Shown here: piece by piece, positions 1 to 11,413 of the stretch
Layout: the number at the start of each line of letters is the position of its first letter
How positions within the stretch are numbered: the stretch's first letter is position 1
Assembly: GCF_042100115.1 (NCBI RefSeq)
Contig: NC_091280.1
Coordinates: 930,001-994,000, forward strand
Source: Alternaria dauci
Taxonomy: Eukaryota > Ascomycota > Dothideomycetes > Pleosporales > Pleosporaceae
Direction of reading: 5' to 3'
Length of the DNA: 64,000 nucleotides
Program-made: the position numbers and the translations under genes
Notes under the pieces: model-generated
What the model saw: the letters and a program-made list of their open reading frames with translations, nothing else
What the model was told of the DNA's origin: nothing
Database searches by the model: none

Positions 1-573
1 GAGGTAAATCCTATGGTTAGATGAGCTGCGCTCTCCATCCTGAGTTGCTCGGCCGAGCTACATGATGTCGTCATCACGGCTTCTCGATATTTCGTTCCTC
101 TAGTCTCCCCCCTCCCCCTTTGCTTCTCATCAACACACCAAACATTCGCATTTATCAGCTTCTTCTCAAATCACTGAGCTCGGACATGTATACGTGATAA
201 CATGTTGCTTCGGACGTGCTTTGCGATAAGGCTCAAACAAGCACGCCACTGCTTCAGTCCTGCAGTGGATGATCAGTAAACGCAATAGCGAGCCTCGGAT
301 CGCTAGCACACAGCCAATCAATGCCGCCCATTTGAATCTAACTAGGGCCCACGCTATCTCTTATTATACCCCAACGGTTGGCGAGTATTACAAAATGCCA
401 GAATTGAAAATGCGGAGCTTGGTCTTGCGGCCTTATTGCCGGCTACGCCCAGTAATCAGATGGCAAAGTCTAGTGAGTGATAGCACGTGCACTCTTGCCC
501 TACTACATATCCCGGGAAGTGCCAACTTCATTCGATCTGCGTTGTCCTCGACCTCCATACCGGACTCCCCGTC
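1..573. other. 5' flank, no gene recognised
   Basis: No convincing coding region is visible. Reading frames here lack recognisable motifs. The stretch probably contains the promoter and 5' leader of the MFS gene starting at 574. Confidence 0.5.
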
Positions 574-2427
574 ATGAGCTCTCAACACCACCAAGACGGA
601 CATGCGACACTTACCCATGACCCAGAGAGCGCCCTTGCTGAGAAGAAGGAAGAGTCCGATTCTGAGCATCAGCCTCCATGCCAGGCTGCGAATACCTTGG
701 AAGAACAACGCGCTGTCGAACGAGTAGCGGATGGGGATGAATCGAACGCAGTGCCCATTAGCTCTTTGGACTGGGATGGCCCTGATGACCCCGACAACCC
801 ACACAACTGGTCTACATTGAAAGCAGCTTACCATACCATGATCCCAGCCGCCTTTGGGTTTGCAGTGTAAGTTCTTGACCGATTCTACTATATTACCGGA
901 AAGGACTAATTGTTTAGCACATTCGGCACATCTGTATATTCGCCCGCAATCACAGACGTGATACGCGATTTCCAGGTGTCGCGCACCGCTGCGCTCGTCG
1001 GAGTCACGGTATATACGTTCGGTCTCGCGTTTGGGCCAATCTTTTCCGCACCCTTTAGCGAAAGACAAGGCCGAAAACCTGTCTATTTAATTTTCTTCCC
1101 CTTGTTTATGCTATTTACACTTGGTGCGGGCTTTTCAAAAAGTTTTGCCAGCTTCATCGTATGTCGGTTCTTTGCAGGCACAGCGGGTAGTCCAGCGCTT
1201 GCTGTTGGTGCCGGGACGAACACAGATCTATATCCACCACATAAACGCGCCCTAACTACAAGCTTGTTCTTGATGGCTCCCTTTGCCGGGCCTGCAATTG
1301 GGTAAGTGGTAACTACGATCATGGAATTTGCAATGTTGATGATAGTGACAGGCCTATTGTTGGAGGGTTCATCGCGCAGTACAAGAGTTGGGAGTGGACA
1401 CAATGGTGCATCATCTTCCTTGCTATGTTCGTGTATGCCACCGCTATACCATCGAGTGAAACCTACAAGCCGATGATTGTGAAGAAGCGAGCAGCAAAGC
1501 AAGGAATCGTAACCAAGGATAACACCTCAGATCTGAAGAGCGAAATATTAATCAGGGCTATCCGGCCTGTTCACCTAATTTTAACGGAGGTATGCCTGCC
1601 AGTTCCTGTTCAGTCCCTACTATTCTTTGGCTAACCTTGTGCAGTCGGTCGTGTTCTTCTTCTCGCTCTATACAGGTTACGCCTTTGGAGTGTTGTTCCT
1701 GTTCTTCGCCGCTTTCCCCTACGTCTTCACGAGGCCGCCGTACAATTTCACGCCCTCCCAGTCTGGACTCGTATTTATAACCATCTTGGTCGGTGTCGTT
1801 TTTGGAGGCTTAACTACGATTATTGTCGATCGCACGCTCTATCAAAAGAAATACCGGGAGGGGCTCTTGAAGGGCAAATCGAATGTTGACCCGGAACATC
1901 GCTTGTATGCTGCAATGGGTGGTGCCTTGGGCATGGTCATCGGCTTGTTCTGGTTCGGCTGGTGCGCTGATCAGGGCGTTCACTGGGCTGCCGTTATAAT
2001 GGGAGTTATACCGTTTTCATGGGGTAATACCTGTGTCTTCGTACGTTTTATCATGACTCGGACTTGCGATACATTGGCACTGACAAGCGTTTATTTAGGC
2101 ATCCTCTGCACTGTACCTTTCGGATGTATATGGCTCAATGAATGGTGCATCGGCTATAGCGGCCAATGGAATAGTCAGATATATACTTGGTGGTGTCTTT
2201 CCACTTTTCACCGTACAAAGTATGCCTTTATACGCAGCCATGACGGCTCGCAATCATAGACGATGTTACACAAGCTGACATTTATCTTAGTGTATAACGC
2301 TCTCGGTATCGGATGGGCGACGTCTCTGCTCGGTTTCCTCTCCCTAGGAATGCTACCCATTCCGTTCCTGTTCTTCAAACACGGACCCGCGATTCGTGCC
2401 AAGAGTAAATTTTGGGTCGAAAAATGA
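574..2427 (+). CDS. MFS transporter, DHA1 (drug/polyamine-type) family
   Basis: Proton antiporter-type major facilitator, expected in the plasma membrane, where relatives export drugs or polyamines. I place six exons at 574-866, 918-1301, 1352-1589, 1645-2040, 2099-2219 and 2291-2427; every junction is GT..AG and the joined frame is 522 residues, normal for the family. The N-terminus is hydrophilic and carries the family signature DPDNPHNW just before the first membrane segment. RQGRKPVYL is the motif-A loop between TM2 and TM3. LNG-type residues and ASAIAANGIVRYILGGVFPLF-like TM10/TM11 sequence lie in exon 5, and the protein ends in a short basic tail. The start at 574 is preferred because the acidic leader then begins MSSQHHQ; an upstream in-frame ATG at 487 adds 29 unlikely residues. 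It appears intact although RIP-degraded repeats begin about 350 bp downstream. The substrate is unknown. Confidence 0.88.
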
Positions 2428-2774
2428 CGCGATTCCATGGATTCCGCAGCGTTAAACCCCATGCTTGAGTTGTCAGCCACGGTAGCGATGCTAAAGGCTT
2501 TGGTTGTGCCTGGAAGCAGATTACCAGAACGCCTTGTCGTTCGCGCTCATGCAATCATGCTTCGATTTGTCTTTCGGTATAGCCCCTGCAATCACGCAAG
2601 CTCTGCGAGACACTTTGGGGTCGCACTAATGTGTTAGGCGTATCGGTAGAATGGCGCAAGGAAGAAGACCAAGGGACGTGACCTCGGCCGATGGGCGGCT
2701 TACCATTTTGAAGTCTGTGCCCACTACAACGTAATCACCAAGCACAGTAATCTTGCGACACGCGGCTTTGTGTT
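2428..2774. other. Gene-AT block transition, possible coding relic
   Basis: Normal-composition DNA between the MFS gene and the AT-rich block. One plus-strand frame around 2515-2690 looks weakly like the C-terminal part of a membrane transporter, including EWRKEEDQ before a stop, but it is broken and I cannot assign it. Confidence 0.3.
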
Positions 2775-3501
2775 ACATAGAATTAAAGTAATTTAAATAA
2801 TAAACGTGCTAGTAAAAGACGTAAGTATAACACTATTAAAAGATACTATAATAAATTATAGTAAAGGTATATTTCCTAAATACCTATTTGTGCTATATAT
2901 TACTTTATATAGTTTAATAATAGATAGGTTAAAACTAAAGCCCTAAACTTTAAGTAATTCTAGATAGTTATAGTAATATTAGAGAGAAGAAGAGTTAAAG
3001 TAAAAGAAGAGCTTTTTAGTTAATAACTATAGTTTATAGCTTACCTCTAAGCTTATAACTATAGTACTTAAGGCTATAGAAATATTTAAGTAACTACTAG
3101 CTCTTTAAATTTCTATTTCTTAATTTCTACTTTAATACTCTATACTAAAGCTTACTACTAAAGAGGAATACCTTCTTTAATACTATATACCTTATAATAT
3201 ATAATAATATTATAGGCGTTAAGTAGCTATTCCTAAAGTTATAAACTATACTTAATATTAATATAGATATAAAGTACTAGTATACTAAAGATTATATTAG
3301 CTTAAACTATAATAATCTTAAGCCTTATAGTATTTTAAGCTCTTTCTTAAATACTTACCTCTCCTCTCTTAACTTATTAAATAATACTACTAAGGACTAA
3401 TATAAGATTTTCTTCTATATAAATAAACTATTTACTATAACTCTTATTTACTTAAGTATTATTACTTTACTAGCTAGTACTAAGATAAATATAGAAGTAA
3501 G

Positions 3502-3956
3502 TGTTACACGGGGGGTTTACTATACTTCTCTAAGCTTAGTCTTTACTAAGGTAAGATAGGTTTAGGTAATAGTCTATAAGGTAGTATATAGAATAATTAG
3601 GTAGAAAAGAGTTATTATTATTAACTAAGAGATAAACAATACTAACTCTATAAATAATAGAATAACTAGTTAATAATCTATATAAGAGATAAACTATTTA
3701 AGTTAACTATAATAAGTATAATAATAAGATCTAATATATTCTTATACCTATTACCTTAGGTCTTACTATCTCTTTTATCCCTTTACTAGTAGATAGTTAT
3801 AATAGCGCTACTATCTTAAAGTACTCTACTATCCTAGATATTAGACCTTAGCGTAATAGTATATTATGTAACTTAGTGCGCCTTATACTTAATCTCCTTT
3901 CCTTTATCTATAGCATTCCTTATATAAGGAGGATTTAACCTTTATTACTTATAATA
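3502..3956 (-). repeat. Degraded solo LTR, related to the chromovirus LTR
   Basis: Read on the minus strand, this stretch follows the 488 bp LTR of the neighbouring chromovirus from end to end. It begins at 3502 with TGTTACACGG, matching the reverse complement of the LTR 3' end, and keeps the blocks around AACTTAAATAGTTTATCTCT, ACTAGTTATTCTAT and TTCTACCTAATTATTCTATA. It ends near 3956. Differences are mostly C-to-T or G-to-A, as expected from RIP. The bases just outside are GTAAG and CTAAG, a possible 5-bp target duplication with one mismatch. No internal element follows, so it is probably a solo LTR from an older insertion. Confidence 0.7.
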
Positions 3957-4189
3957 CTAAGGTTATCTATTACTATAGAGTAAAATATTTATATTAAGAA
4001 GCTAAGTAATATAATAGTAGCTAAAGGTATATATATAATAAAGTAAGAGGTATATATTAAGATAGTTATAAGTAGGGACTATAATAGATAGCTATAGTAG
4101 GTCCTTAGCTAGCTTATCCCTATCTTATAATTATATTAAGTAGGTATATAGTAGATAATTATATATATAAAGTAAGTATTAATAATCTA

Positions 4190-4282
4190 TTTATTTTCTA
4201 TAAGTATAAGGGTATTATTAAAATATAAATTTAAAAAATTAAAAAGTAGCTATCCCTCTACTTATTAGTTATAAAAGTTAAT
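4190..4282 (+). repeat. Inverted repeat, left arm
   Basis: About 93 bp that matches the reverse complement of 12452-12542 almost throughout, including AGTAGCTATCCCTCTACTTA, TTAGTTATAAAAGTTAAT and TATTTTCTATAAGTA. Similarity stops abruptly on both sides. It may be a terminal inverted repeat of an older DNA transposon (about 1.1 kb once the chromovirus is subtracted), or one of two opposed copies of another repeat. Confidence 0.65.
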
Positions 4283-4683
4283 AAAAAAGGTAAAGTAATA
4301 ATATAGTTTAGATATAGGACTAATTAGTATTTTATAAAGGTAAAGCTCTAATATCTATATATAAAAATAAAAGTTAAATAAATTTACTAAAGGTAATAAA
4401 AAAAAAGATACTTTCTAAACCTTAAGAGGGCCTAATAGGGATTACTAGCTATAAGTTAATAATATAATTATATTATATTATAAAGGGGAAGGATAGTATA
4501 GTATATTAACTATAACTAAGAGGAGGTTTTATAAAAATCTAGCTACTTCTAATATTTATACTAATACTAACTTATAAGCTTTAATACTATATATAATTAT
4601 TTTATACTATATATAAATACTAAAGTAATCCTTAATATATTATACTATAAGAGTAATTATACTTTAGTAGAGGAGGTCCTACT

Positions 4684-5171
4684 TGTTACAAGGTAACAAG
4701 AAGGATCTCTCCTTGATGCAGGTCGCATGGTAAGAGACTATCGGGCGACTACGTTAGAAGGTAATGACTAGTGCGGGGCGCTGATCACGTGATGGACATC
4801 CTGCTAAGAAGAGCTATCCCGCTAAGGATGGGATGGTAGGTTGATACAGGATGTTAACTATTACAACTATCCCTCGGAAGGCTATAACTGATGGGATGGC
4901 AGTGATGGTAATGGACAAGGCAACGAGGATATAAGGATGGAAAGGTTTTATTATTACTCTTGTTGTGGTTAACTTAAATAGTTTATCTCTTACACAGATT
5001 GTTAACTAGTTATTCTATCGTTTATAGAATTGGTATTGTTTATCCTTTAGTTATAACGATAACTCTTTTCCACCTAATTATTCTATACGATACCTTACGG
5101 ACTACCGCTTTAGTCTACCTCGCCTTAGTACGGACTGAGCCTAGAGAAGTATAGCCTAACCCTGTGTAACA
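4684..5171 (+). repeat. Left LTR (488 bp)
   Basis: Starts TGTTACAAGG and ends CCTGTGTAACA, with terminal TGTTAC/GTAACA inverted ends. It aligns without gaps to the right LTR. By eye I count about 23 mismatches, all transitions. It contains the palindrome ATCACGTGAT, a possible bHLH-type site in the promoter region. I could not identify a convincing tRNA primer-binding site after 5171. Confidence 0.93.
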
Positions 5172-7200
5172 CTTTGACTACCTTGGATATTAGTGGACGT
5201 TTAACCAACAGGACAGCCCAATTAAGATTTAATAATGGCTTATTAGGGAAACGCGCAGAACAACAGGGCTTAGGGTTAGGGACCCTTGACGCTAGCACGC
5301 CCTACCCCAGAAAATAATAAGATGCTGGAAGCATCTGATGATGAGGGAGAGAACCCTAACGTCACCGAGCTTAGGAATCTTAGGTAACACACAACCACGC
5401 AGGCTTAGCAGATTGCTGAGATACAGGCAATAATCAATCAGCTTATAGGGCAACTAATAATAACCCCTAACGAACGACCCATTGCTATAAAGAAACCTAA
5501 GATAGCGTCACTAGAGAAATACGGTGGAGAATGAGAAAAGCTACAAGTATTTCTTACTAACATCGACCTGTACTGCGAGTACAACGAGGTACCTAACGAC
5601 TAGGAAAAGATCCTTATGGCTAGTACATACATGAAGGATAAGGCTTCTAATTGGATGCAACCCTATGTGGACGACTATCTGCTAGATACAGAATACATGG
5701 GCACTAAAGAAGGAACCCGTACCTTATTCGCAAGTTGGACAGAGTTTAAGCAAGAGATGGGACGCATCTTTGGAGAAGTAGACGCTCAGAACCAGGCAGA
5801 GAAGAAGATCACTCGCCTGAGGCAGACCTCGTTAGTATCGGCATACACGGCGGAATTTAAGCAACTACAAGCACGGATTGATTGGGATGATGCGGCACTT
5901 CGAACGGTATTTGAAGCAGGCCTTAAAGAGAATGTTAAGGACGGCCTTGTACACTACGATAAGCCTGGGACACTACACGCTCTGATCGAGCTAGCCACGC
6001 GTATCGACAATAGGTTGTGGGAACGAAACGATTAGAAGAAATACTTCCGACCCAACCTGCCCAACATGAAGAAACAGCGTGGTAGATTCGACAGGGATGG
6101 CGACGCCATCATGACCGGCAAGGTACAAGAGAAGGCTAAAGATAAGAAAACCCGAGGAGGTAAAAGACACGACGGTCTCTCTAAGGAAGAACGCTAGCGG
6201 CGTTACGACAATAAAGCATGTCTCTGATGCGGGAAGACAGGACACTTTGCTAGGGATTGCGAAGAAGAACAAGTTAAACAGGCAGCTATTAAGATCTGGA
6301 TGATCAGACAAGGCACGCCTTACCTGGCCGGGATAGAGCTGGATGACAACCTAAGCGACTTAGACCTATACGAGGAGGTACGCTTGGAGGATAAGGAAGG
6401 CTACGAAATCGTCCTAAGAGTTAAACTGGACAACGAAGTTCTTACTATGGGCTAGCCAAAGAAGACTGACTGGAAGGTCAAAGGCACTATCGTGATGGAA
6501 CGATTAGCTAATAACTAGTGTTGGGTATGTGGTAACAAGACACACTACGCCGACGAATGCACGGTTCGCGAACGAATTATGATTACCGGCCTGAATGCCG
6601 AAGAAATTGGGTATCAGGCGATACACTAATAACCCTACTTCGATGATCTAATGGCTGAGGTCGAGGACTAAGAAGCCCACGAAGTAGAAGATACTAAGGA
6701 TTATAAGGATTTGTGTTGGTATGACTGCAAGATAAATTGCGAGTTCTATAAGCAAGATAAGGAGGATTGCAGGACAGACTAGGACTGGTGCTGCTACCTG
6801 AACCTCTGGGCAGACGAATGTCTAGTAGACATCTGCTATCTATACGAACCAGAGAAAGTGGAGATCTACTACAGACTTCTATGGACGTAATGCAGGAACG
6901 GGTGTGACTTCTATCGTAAGTAGCTTAAGGAAGCATACAAGGTGGATGACTATTACTATCGCACCCTATTATCAAACATCTGCGAGGTAGCAGATTGTAA
7001 GATTCACAAGGCCAAGAAGGCTTAACCAAGGAAGAGGATCACCAGGGAGGAGATACCTCACCAGAACATTCATTAGAGCTTCTGTTACGACGACAGGTGC
7101 TTGACGCACTACAGCTCAAAGAATAACACAGGCTACTTTCCTAAGTACAGGAAAGGTAAGCAGTCAAAAAACTAGGATGCCGCCAGGGACAGGGTCACGC
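5172..7200 (+). pseudogene. Degraded gag region with two CCHC zinc knuckles
   Basis: Structural (capsid/nucleocapsid) region of the chromovirus. The best open part, 5616-6035, resembles the fungal gypsy capsid domain, including LRQTSLVSAYTAEFKQL and an arginine/lysine-rich tail. Two nucleocapsid knuckles of the form CX2CX4HX4C follow, at 6219-6260 and 6519-6560, exactly 100 codons apart in the same frame. The first has a stop where the second intervening residue should be. A Cys-rich stretch (about 6710-7180) precedes the protease. Numerous in-frame TAG/TAA/TGA codons mean no functional Gag could be made from this copy. Confidence 0.8.
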
Positions 7201-7700
7201 TAGTGAAGGCAGTCCTAAAACGACCCTTAGGAAGGTGCAGGATACCAATAGTCGGGTGAAGCAGCTGCTCACGACCGTATCTATACAGGGACGAAACATC
7301 GAGGCGCTCGTGGATAGCGGGGCCGCACGGACGATAATCTCACCCAGAGTAGTAGAGAAACACGAACTACCCTACCGGGTTAAGAAGAACCCAGTATCGG
7401 TACTGTTAGCCAACGAGAAACCCATAGAATATAGAAACGGCATGATACGGATGGAAACCGAATCAACAAAGCTACGGATAGCTAGCATAGAGTGCCAAAT
7501 AAATATCAACATAATAGAACTAGGAGGACTAGACATGTTGATTAGTTATAACTGCCTAGATGCCCATAACCCCGCCATCAACTAGCGAATAAAGACGATA
7601 CTCAGAAGAGAACCTGTGCACAAGGTTACTAGAGTACGCCAAAGAGTGAGCCCGAAGGACTAGAGCTCAACCCAGGACGGGAGGTTCGGCAAGATCTCGC
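7201..7700 (+). pseudogene. Retropepsin-type protease region
   Basis: The frame open from 7235 to 7585 contains VDSGAARTIIS, the DSGA active-site motif of LTR-retrotransposon aspartic proteases, and a later hydrophobic stretch ending at a stop. It would have processed the Gag-Pol polyprotein. It is part of the same dead element and not independently expressed. Confidence 0.82.
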
Positions 7701-7779
7701 CTCATAAGATCATGAGAATCTATAAGAAGGACCCTCAAAGAGTAGGAGTCATATAGATAAGACGAGTCGCGACCACAAA

Positions 7780-9120
7780 GGAAGGACCCTTACCACTAGA
7801 GATACCAAGAGAGTATCAGACCGACGAGTTTAGAGAACTCTTCGAGGAAAACGAAGCCACGGATTTGGCAGACCATCAGGATTAGGATCACGAGATCATC
7901 CTAGATGAAGGGGCAAAGTTAAGCCCAGGACCTATATATCCCATATCGCCCGAGCACGATGCTGAGCTAAGGGAGTACATCCAGAAGAATCTAAAGAAGG
8001 GATTTATCCGACCAGGATCAGGCCCAATAGCCTCACCCATCTTGTTCGTAAAGAAGCCTAACAGGAAGTAGCGACTATATATCGACTTCCGAAGGTTAAA
8101 CAGCGTTACTCAGAAGAACCGATATCCCTTACCACTAATAACCGAGCTCATAGATCGACTCTAGGGAGCTAAGTGGTTTACGAAGTTCGACGTTCGGGAA
8201 GGATTTCACTGAATCAGGATCAAGGAAGGACACGAATGGATGACAGCGTTCAAAACGAAATATGGACTGTTCGAGTATATAGTAATGCCTTTTGGGTTAA
8301 CGAATGCCCCGGCAACGTTTTAGTTAGTTATTAACAACGCTCTTTACGAGTACCTTGGAATCTTCGTTATAGCGTATATCGACGATGTGCTGGTATACTC
8401 TAGCGGGACGCTAGAAGAACATGTGGAACATGTCAAGAAAGTGCTTAGGAAGCTTAAGGAATACAAGCTGTACCTGTAGCTGGGGAAGTGCGAATTCTAC
8501 ACGAAGGAAACGGAATACCTAGGCTTTATAATATCTATAGAGGGGGTGAAGATGAACCTAAAGAAGACAGCGGCTGTACAGGAGTGGCTAACGCCTAAAA
8601 CAGTTAAGGACGTGCAATCCTTCCTAGGATTTGCTAACTACTACCGGAAGTTTATTAAGGATTACTTAAAGATCACAACACCTCTCTCCGAGATCACGAA
8701 GAAGGAAGTTGGTTTTAAATGGAACGAGGAACATCAGGAGGCTTTTGATCGAATTAAGTAGATATTCCTCGAGGCACTAGTACTAGAGATGTACGACCTA
8801 AAGCGAGAGACGCGAGTCGAGACTGACGCGTCAGATTATGCACTTGGAGCTGTATTGTCGCAGTAGTGCCTAGACAAAAAGTGGAGACCAGTGTTCTACT
8901 ACTTAAGAAAGTTCTCTGGAGCAGAACTAAACTACGACGTTCACGATAAGGAGCTACTAGGAGTAGTCGATGCCTTTGAACAGTGGGAAGTCTATTTACT
9001 AGGACTACTACACCAGATCGAGGTTTTTACCGATCACCAGAACTTAGCAGGTTTCATAACAACGAAGAAACTCAACCAACAACAAGTCCGATAGGCTGAG
9101 ATGCTAGCTTAGTTCGACTT
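7780..9120 (+). pseudogene. Reverse transcriptase and RNase H region
   Basis: RT blocks appear in order: an IDFRRLN block near 8080, [10 protein letters not shown] near 8290, and the catalytic YIDD at 8375-8386. The connection sequence FLGFANYYRKFIKDY follows near 8620. RNase H begins with ETDASDYALGAVLSQ near 8815 and continues through FSGAELNYDVHDKELL. In-frame TAG codons interrupt it repeatedly, for example just after LSQ. Catalytic residues I can see are conserved, so the family is clear although this copy is inactive. Confidence 0.88.
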
Positions 9121-9199
9121 CAAGATAACTCACCGCGCTAGAACGCTCAACGGAGCTGCGGATGCTTTAAGCAGGAGATCCGACTTACGCAAGGAAAAT

Positions 9200-10450
9200 C
9201 ATAAGGAACTACATAACGCCATGTTTAAGAAGATACCTGATAGCACACTACGTTACAACCAGCCAGAACTAGCTAAGATAGCTAAGGTGGCCGAGCGGGT
9301 AGAAACACTTCAGCAGCAGTGGCAGCAGAGAGCAGCCAGCTAGCAGTTCGAGCCTAACGAGAACGGCTCCGACGAACTATTACAAGACGAGCGAGAGTAC
9401 CAAGATATAATTCGAAGCGATCGAACATATGTACCCCCACACATAAGATCGAGTCTCATTAAGGAACTGCATGAGTCCCCAGAGTATAGACATACATCGC
9501 TAGAAGAAATAGTCAGGCGACTATTAAAGGTGTTTACGATACCACGCTTACGAGCGAAGGTGCAGGACGTCCTAGGCAACTATTTAGCTTGTCATCAGAA
9601 TAAACCTAAGAGACATAAGCCCTATGGCCTGTTACAACCCTTACCGCCACCAACGAGACCATAGAGCAGCGTAATAATGGACTTCATAGTGAAGCTCCCG
9701 AAGTCGTTAGAACCAGGATCTGGAAGATTATGCGACACAGTCCTAGTCATCGTGTATCGTCACACGAAAGGAGCAAAGTTTATGCCCACGGAAGAAACCA
9801 TTACGGCAGAAGAATGCGCGTATAAGGTCAGCAAGGCACTTATGTCAGAACATAGGATACCTAAAGAATTCATCACCGATCGTGATAAACTGTTCACTTC
9901 CAAGTATTAGAACACATTCCTAGCAAAGTTGGGTGTGAAGAAGAAGCTATCAACTAGCTTCCACCCCGAAACAGATAGCCAGACGGAACGAACGAACCAG
10001 ACACTAGAACAGTATCTAAGGATGTACGCCAACAAGCTACAAGACAATTGGGTTAAACTCTTACCGACAGCACAATTGGCCTACAATAGTACTAGGTCTG
10101 CGACGACTAAGTACTCGCTACACTATGCGAACTACGGATATAAGCCGATTGCTCATCGAGATCCGAAAGATATAGAGAGTATCGCAGTAGGTGCAGACGA
10201 CAAAGCCCGCTTAATGCGAGAACTGCACGACGAATTAAGCAAGAACATAGCTCACAGGAACCTCACAACAGCCAAAGCGGCTAATAAGCAAAGGATTGAG
10301 GGACTAACCTTTAAGAAGGGGGATAAAGTTTTCCTGTCACGACAGAACTTGAAAACTAAGCGACTAAGCAAGAAACTGGATAACCTCCGAGTAGGACCAT
10401 TCGAAGTTCTAGAAGAAATGGGTAAAGTAAATTACAAACTCTAACTCCTA
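9200..10450 (+). pseudogene. Integrase region
   Basis: Integrase order is visible. A partial zinc-binding H..H..C part lies at about 9460-9600; the first expected Cys of the CxxC pair reads as Tyr, consistent with a G-to-A change. The catalytic core starts at 9677 with MDFIVKLPKS and continues to FITDRDKLFTSKY and HPETDSQTERTNQTLEQY, supplying the D, D and E positions. The C-terminal basic part includes KGDKVFLSRQNLKTKRLSKKL. Stops at 9908 and elsewhere break the frame. Confidence 0.87.
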
Positions 10451-10499
10451 CTAGGCATGCGCATCCACCCTGTCTTTCACAAAAAACTCCTGGAAAGAG

Positions 10500-10735
10500 C
10501 ACCTCTAGATGCCGAGCTAGCTACTGATATAGAGCTCGAAGACGACGAGTACGAGGTTGAGGAGATTAGGGACCTACAGAAAATTGGTTGTTAGTGGAAA
10601 TACTTGGTTAAGTGGCTAGGATGGCTAGAGAGCTAGAACACTTGGGAACTAAAGGAAAATTTGACGAACTGCAAGTCACAGGTACGTGAGTACTACTGGA
10701 GATACCTAGAGAGGAGAGGACTGGATCCTTAAGGG
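10500..10735 (+). pseudogene. C-terminal chromodomain of Pol
   Basis: Following the integrase, the frame shows YEVEEIRDLQKIGC, then WKYLVKWLGW and NTWELKENL, which is the chromodomain pattern (E.I.., YLVKW.G, .TWE...NL). Two stops sit where Trp or Gln is expected. A C-terminal chromodomain defines chromoviruses and in studied relatives guides integration to heterochromatin. Here the element indeed sits inside an older AT-rich repeat. Confidence 0.85.
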
Positions 10736-10781
10736 AAGAAAAGAAGTTAGAAAAAGGATTGAAGGAGGCGTTAACCTGTAA

Positions 10782-11273
10782 CTAGCCTAAGTTAGTCGAC
10801 AGTCTGGGTAGCGATGGTTCGGTTGGTAAAAAGTCTGTACTAGGGGTAGGGTTCCCCTCGGCTTGCTCTTTCGCCTGATCCTGTAGATTTAGGATGGTAA
10901 GATCTTGATTAGCGTATGAGTGCTCTTGCGCCTTAACCTCTAGGAGCTTATGACGGAGACGGGTAGTCTCTATTATCGCGAGGGCCTGACGCTCTTCCGT
11001 ACGCGTAATCTCGAGTTTCTTCTTGCGCTTCTTAGCCTGAACCTTCTCCTACTCTTCCTTAGAAATAAACAGGCTACACTTAGCCTTCACAGAAATACAG
11101 CTGGTATAACGACTAGTTATAGTATCTACAAAGCAACGAAGGTTCTTCTCCTTGTAGCGCTTATAATGAAACGTTATCTTAAGACCCTGCTCTTACACTC
11201 AAGTCGCGCGGGCACGACGCTTAGCGGTTGAACTCTGCGGACGGTTGCGACGGGACGATTGAACCTTGGGCAT
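10782..11273 (-). pseudogene. Antisense extra ORF of the chromovirus (degraded)
   Basis: On the strand opposite gag-pol, a frame begins with ATG at 11273 and runs 164 codons to a TAG at 10782-10784. It is broken by only three internal stops (TGA, TAA, TAG). It reads as a basic start (MPKVQSSRRNRPQSS), a Cys-bearing centre (LRCFVDT..., TSCIS, KCSLFISKEE) and a long charged helix-like tail (KKRKKKLEITRTEERQAL, LEVKAQEHSYANQDL). Low stop density and ordered amino-acid composition contrast with other frames, so I think it was once coding. I recall similar Cys-plus-coiled-coil proteins being common in fungal genomes, but I have not checked. Function is unknown. Confidence 0.6.
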
Positions 11274-11401
11274 GGTTAGGAGAAGTGAGGAAAGGAAGGA
11301 GGAGAGGTTACGACACTATAGGAATACCTACACCTCCGCCTCTACTACTACGCTAGGCACGGGAAAATGAAAATCTAGGGTATTGAGACGATACGCCTAA
11401 A

Positions 11402-11413
11402 AGGGGGGGATAA
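11402..11413 (+). other. Polypurine tract
   Basis: A run of A and G (AAAAGGGGGGGA) ends two bases before the right LTR. This is the expected position of the plus-strand DNA primer of an LTR retrotransposon. Confidence 0.75.

Larger units (their letters stand above)
2775..4683. repeat. AT-rich, RIP-degraded repeat block (left part)
   Basis: Composition drops abruptly to very AT-rich sequence dominated by TA dinucleotides and stops in all frames. This is the usual footprint of repeat-induced point mutation (C-to-T on either strand) in Pezizomycotina. No open frame survives. It contains a recognisable relic LTR in reverse orientation (3502-3956) and one arm of an inverted repeat (4190-4282). 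The chromovirus at 4684 is inserted into it, and similar AT-rich DNA resumes after 11901. Confidence 0.85.

Noticed and set aside
433..1068. 211-codon minus-strand frame over the first MFS gene
   Set aside because: Antisense shadow of exons 1 and 2; the sense strand shows clear MFS motifs and splice sites.
2515..2700. Possible C-terminal fragment of a second transporter after the first MFS gene
   Set aside because: Similarity is weak and needs a frameshift; it is in the wrong orientation to be the missing half of the truncated DHA2 gene.
10950..11231. 93-codon plus-strand frame in the chromovirus 3' region
   Set aside because: Leu-rich shadow of the antisense ORF at 10782-11273, with no motif of its own.
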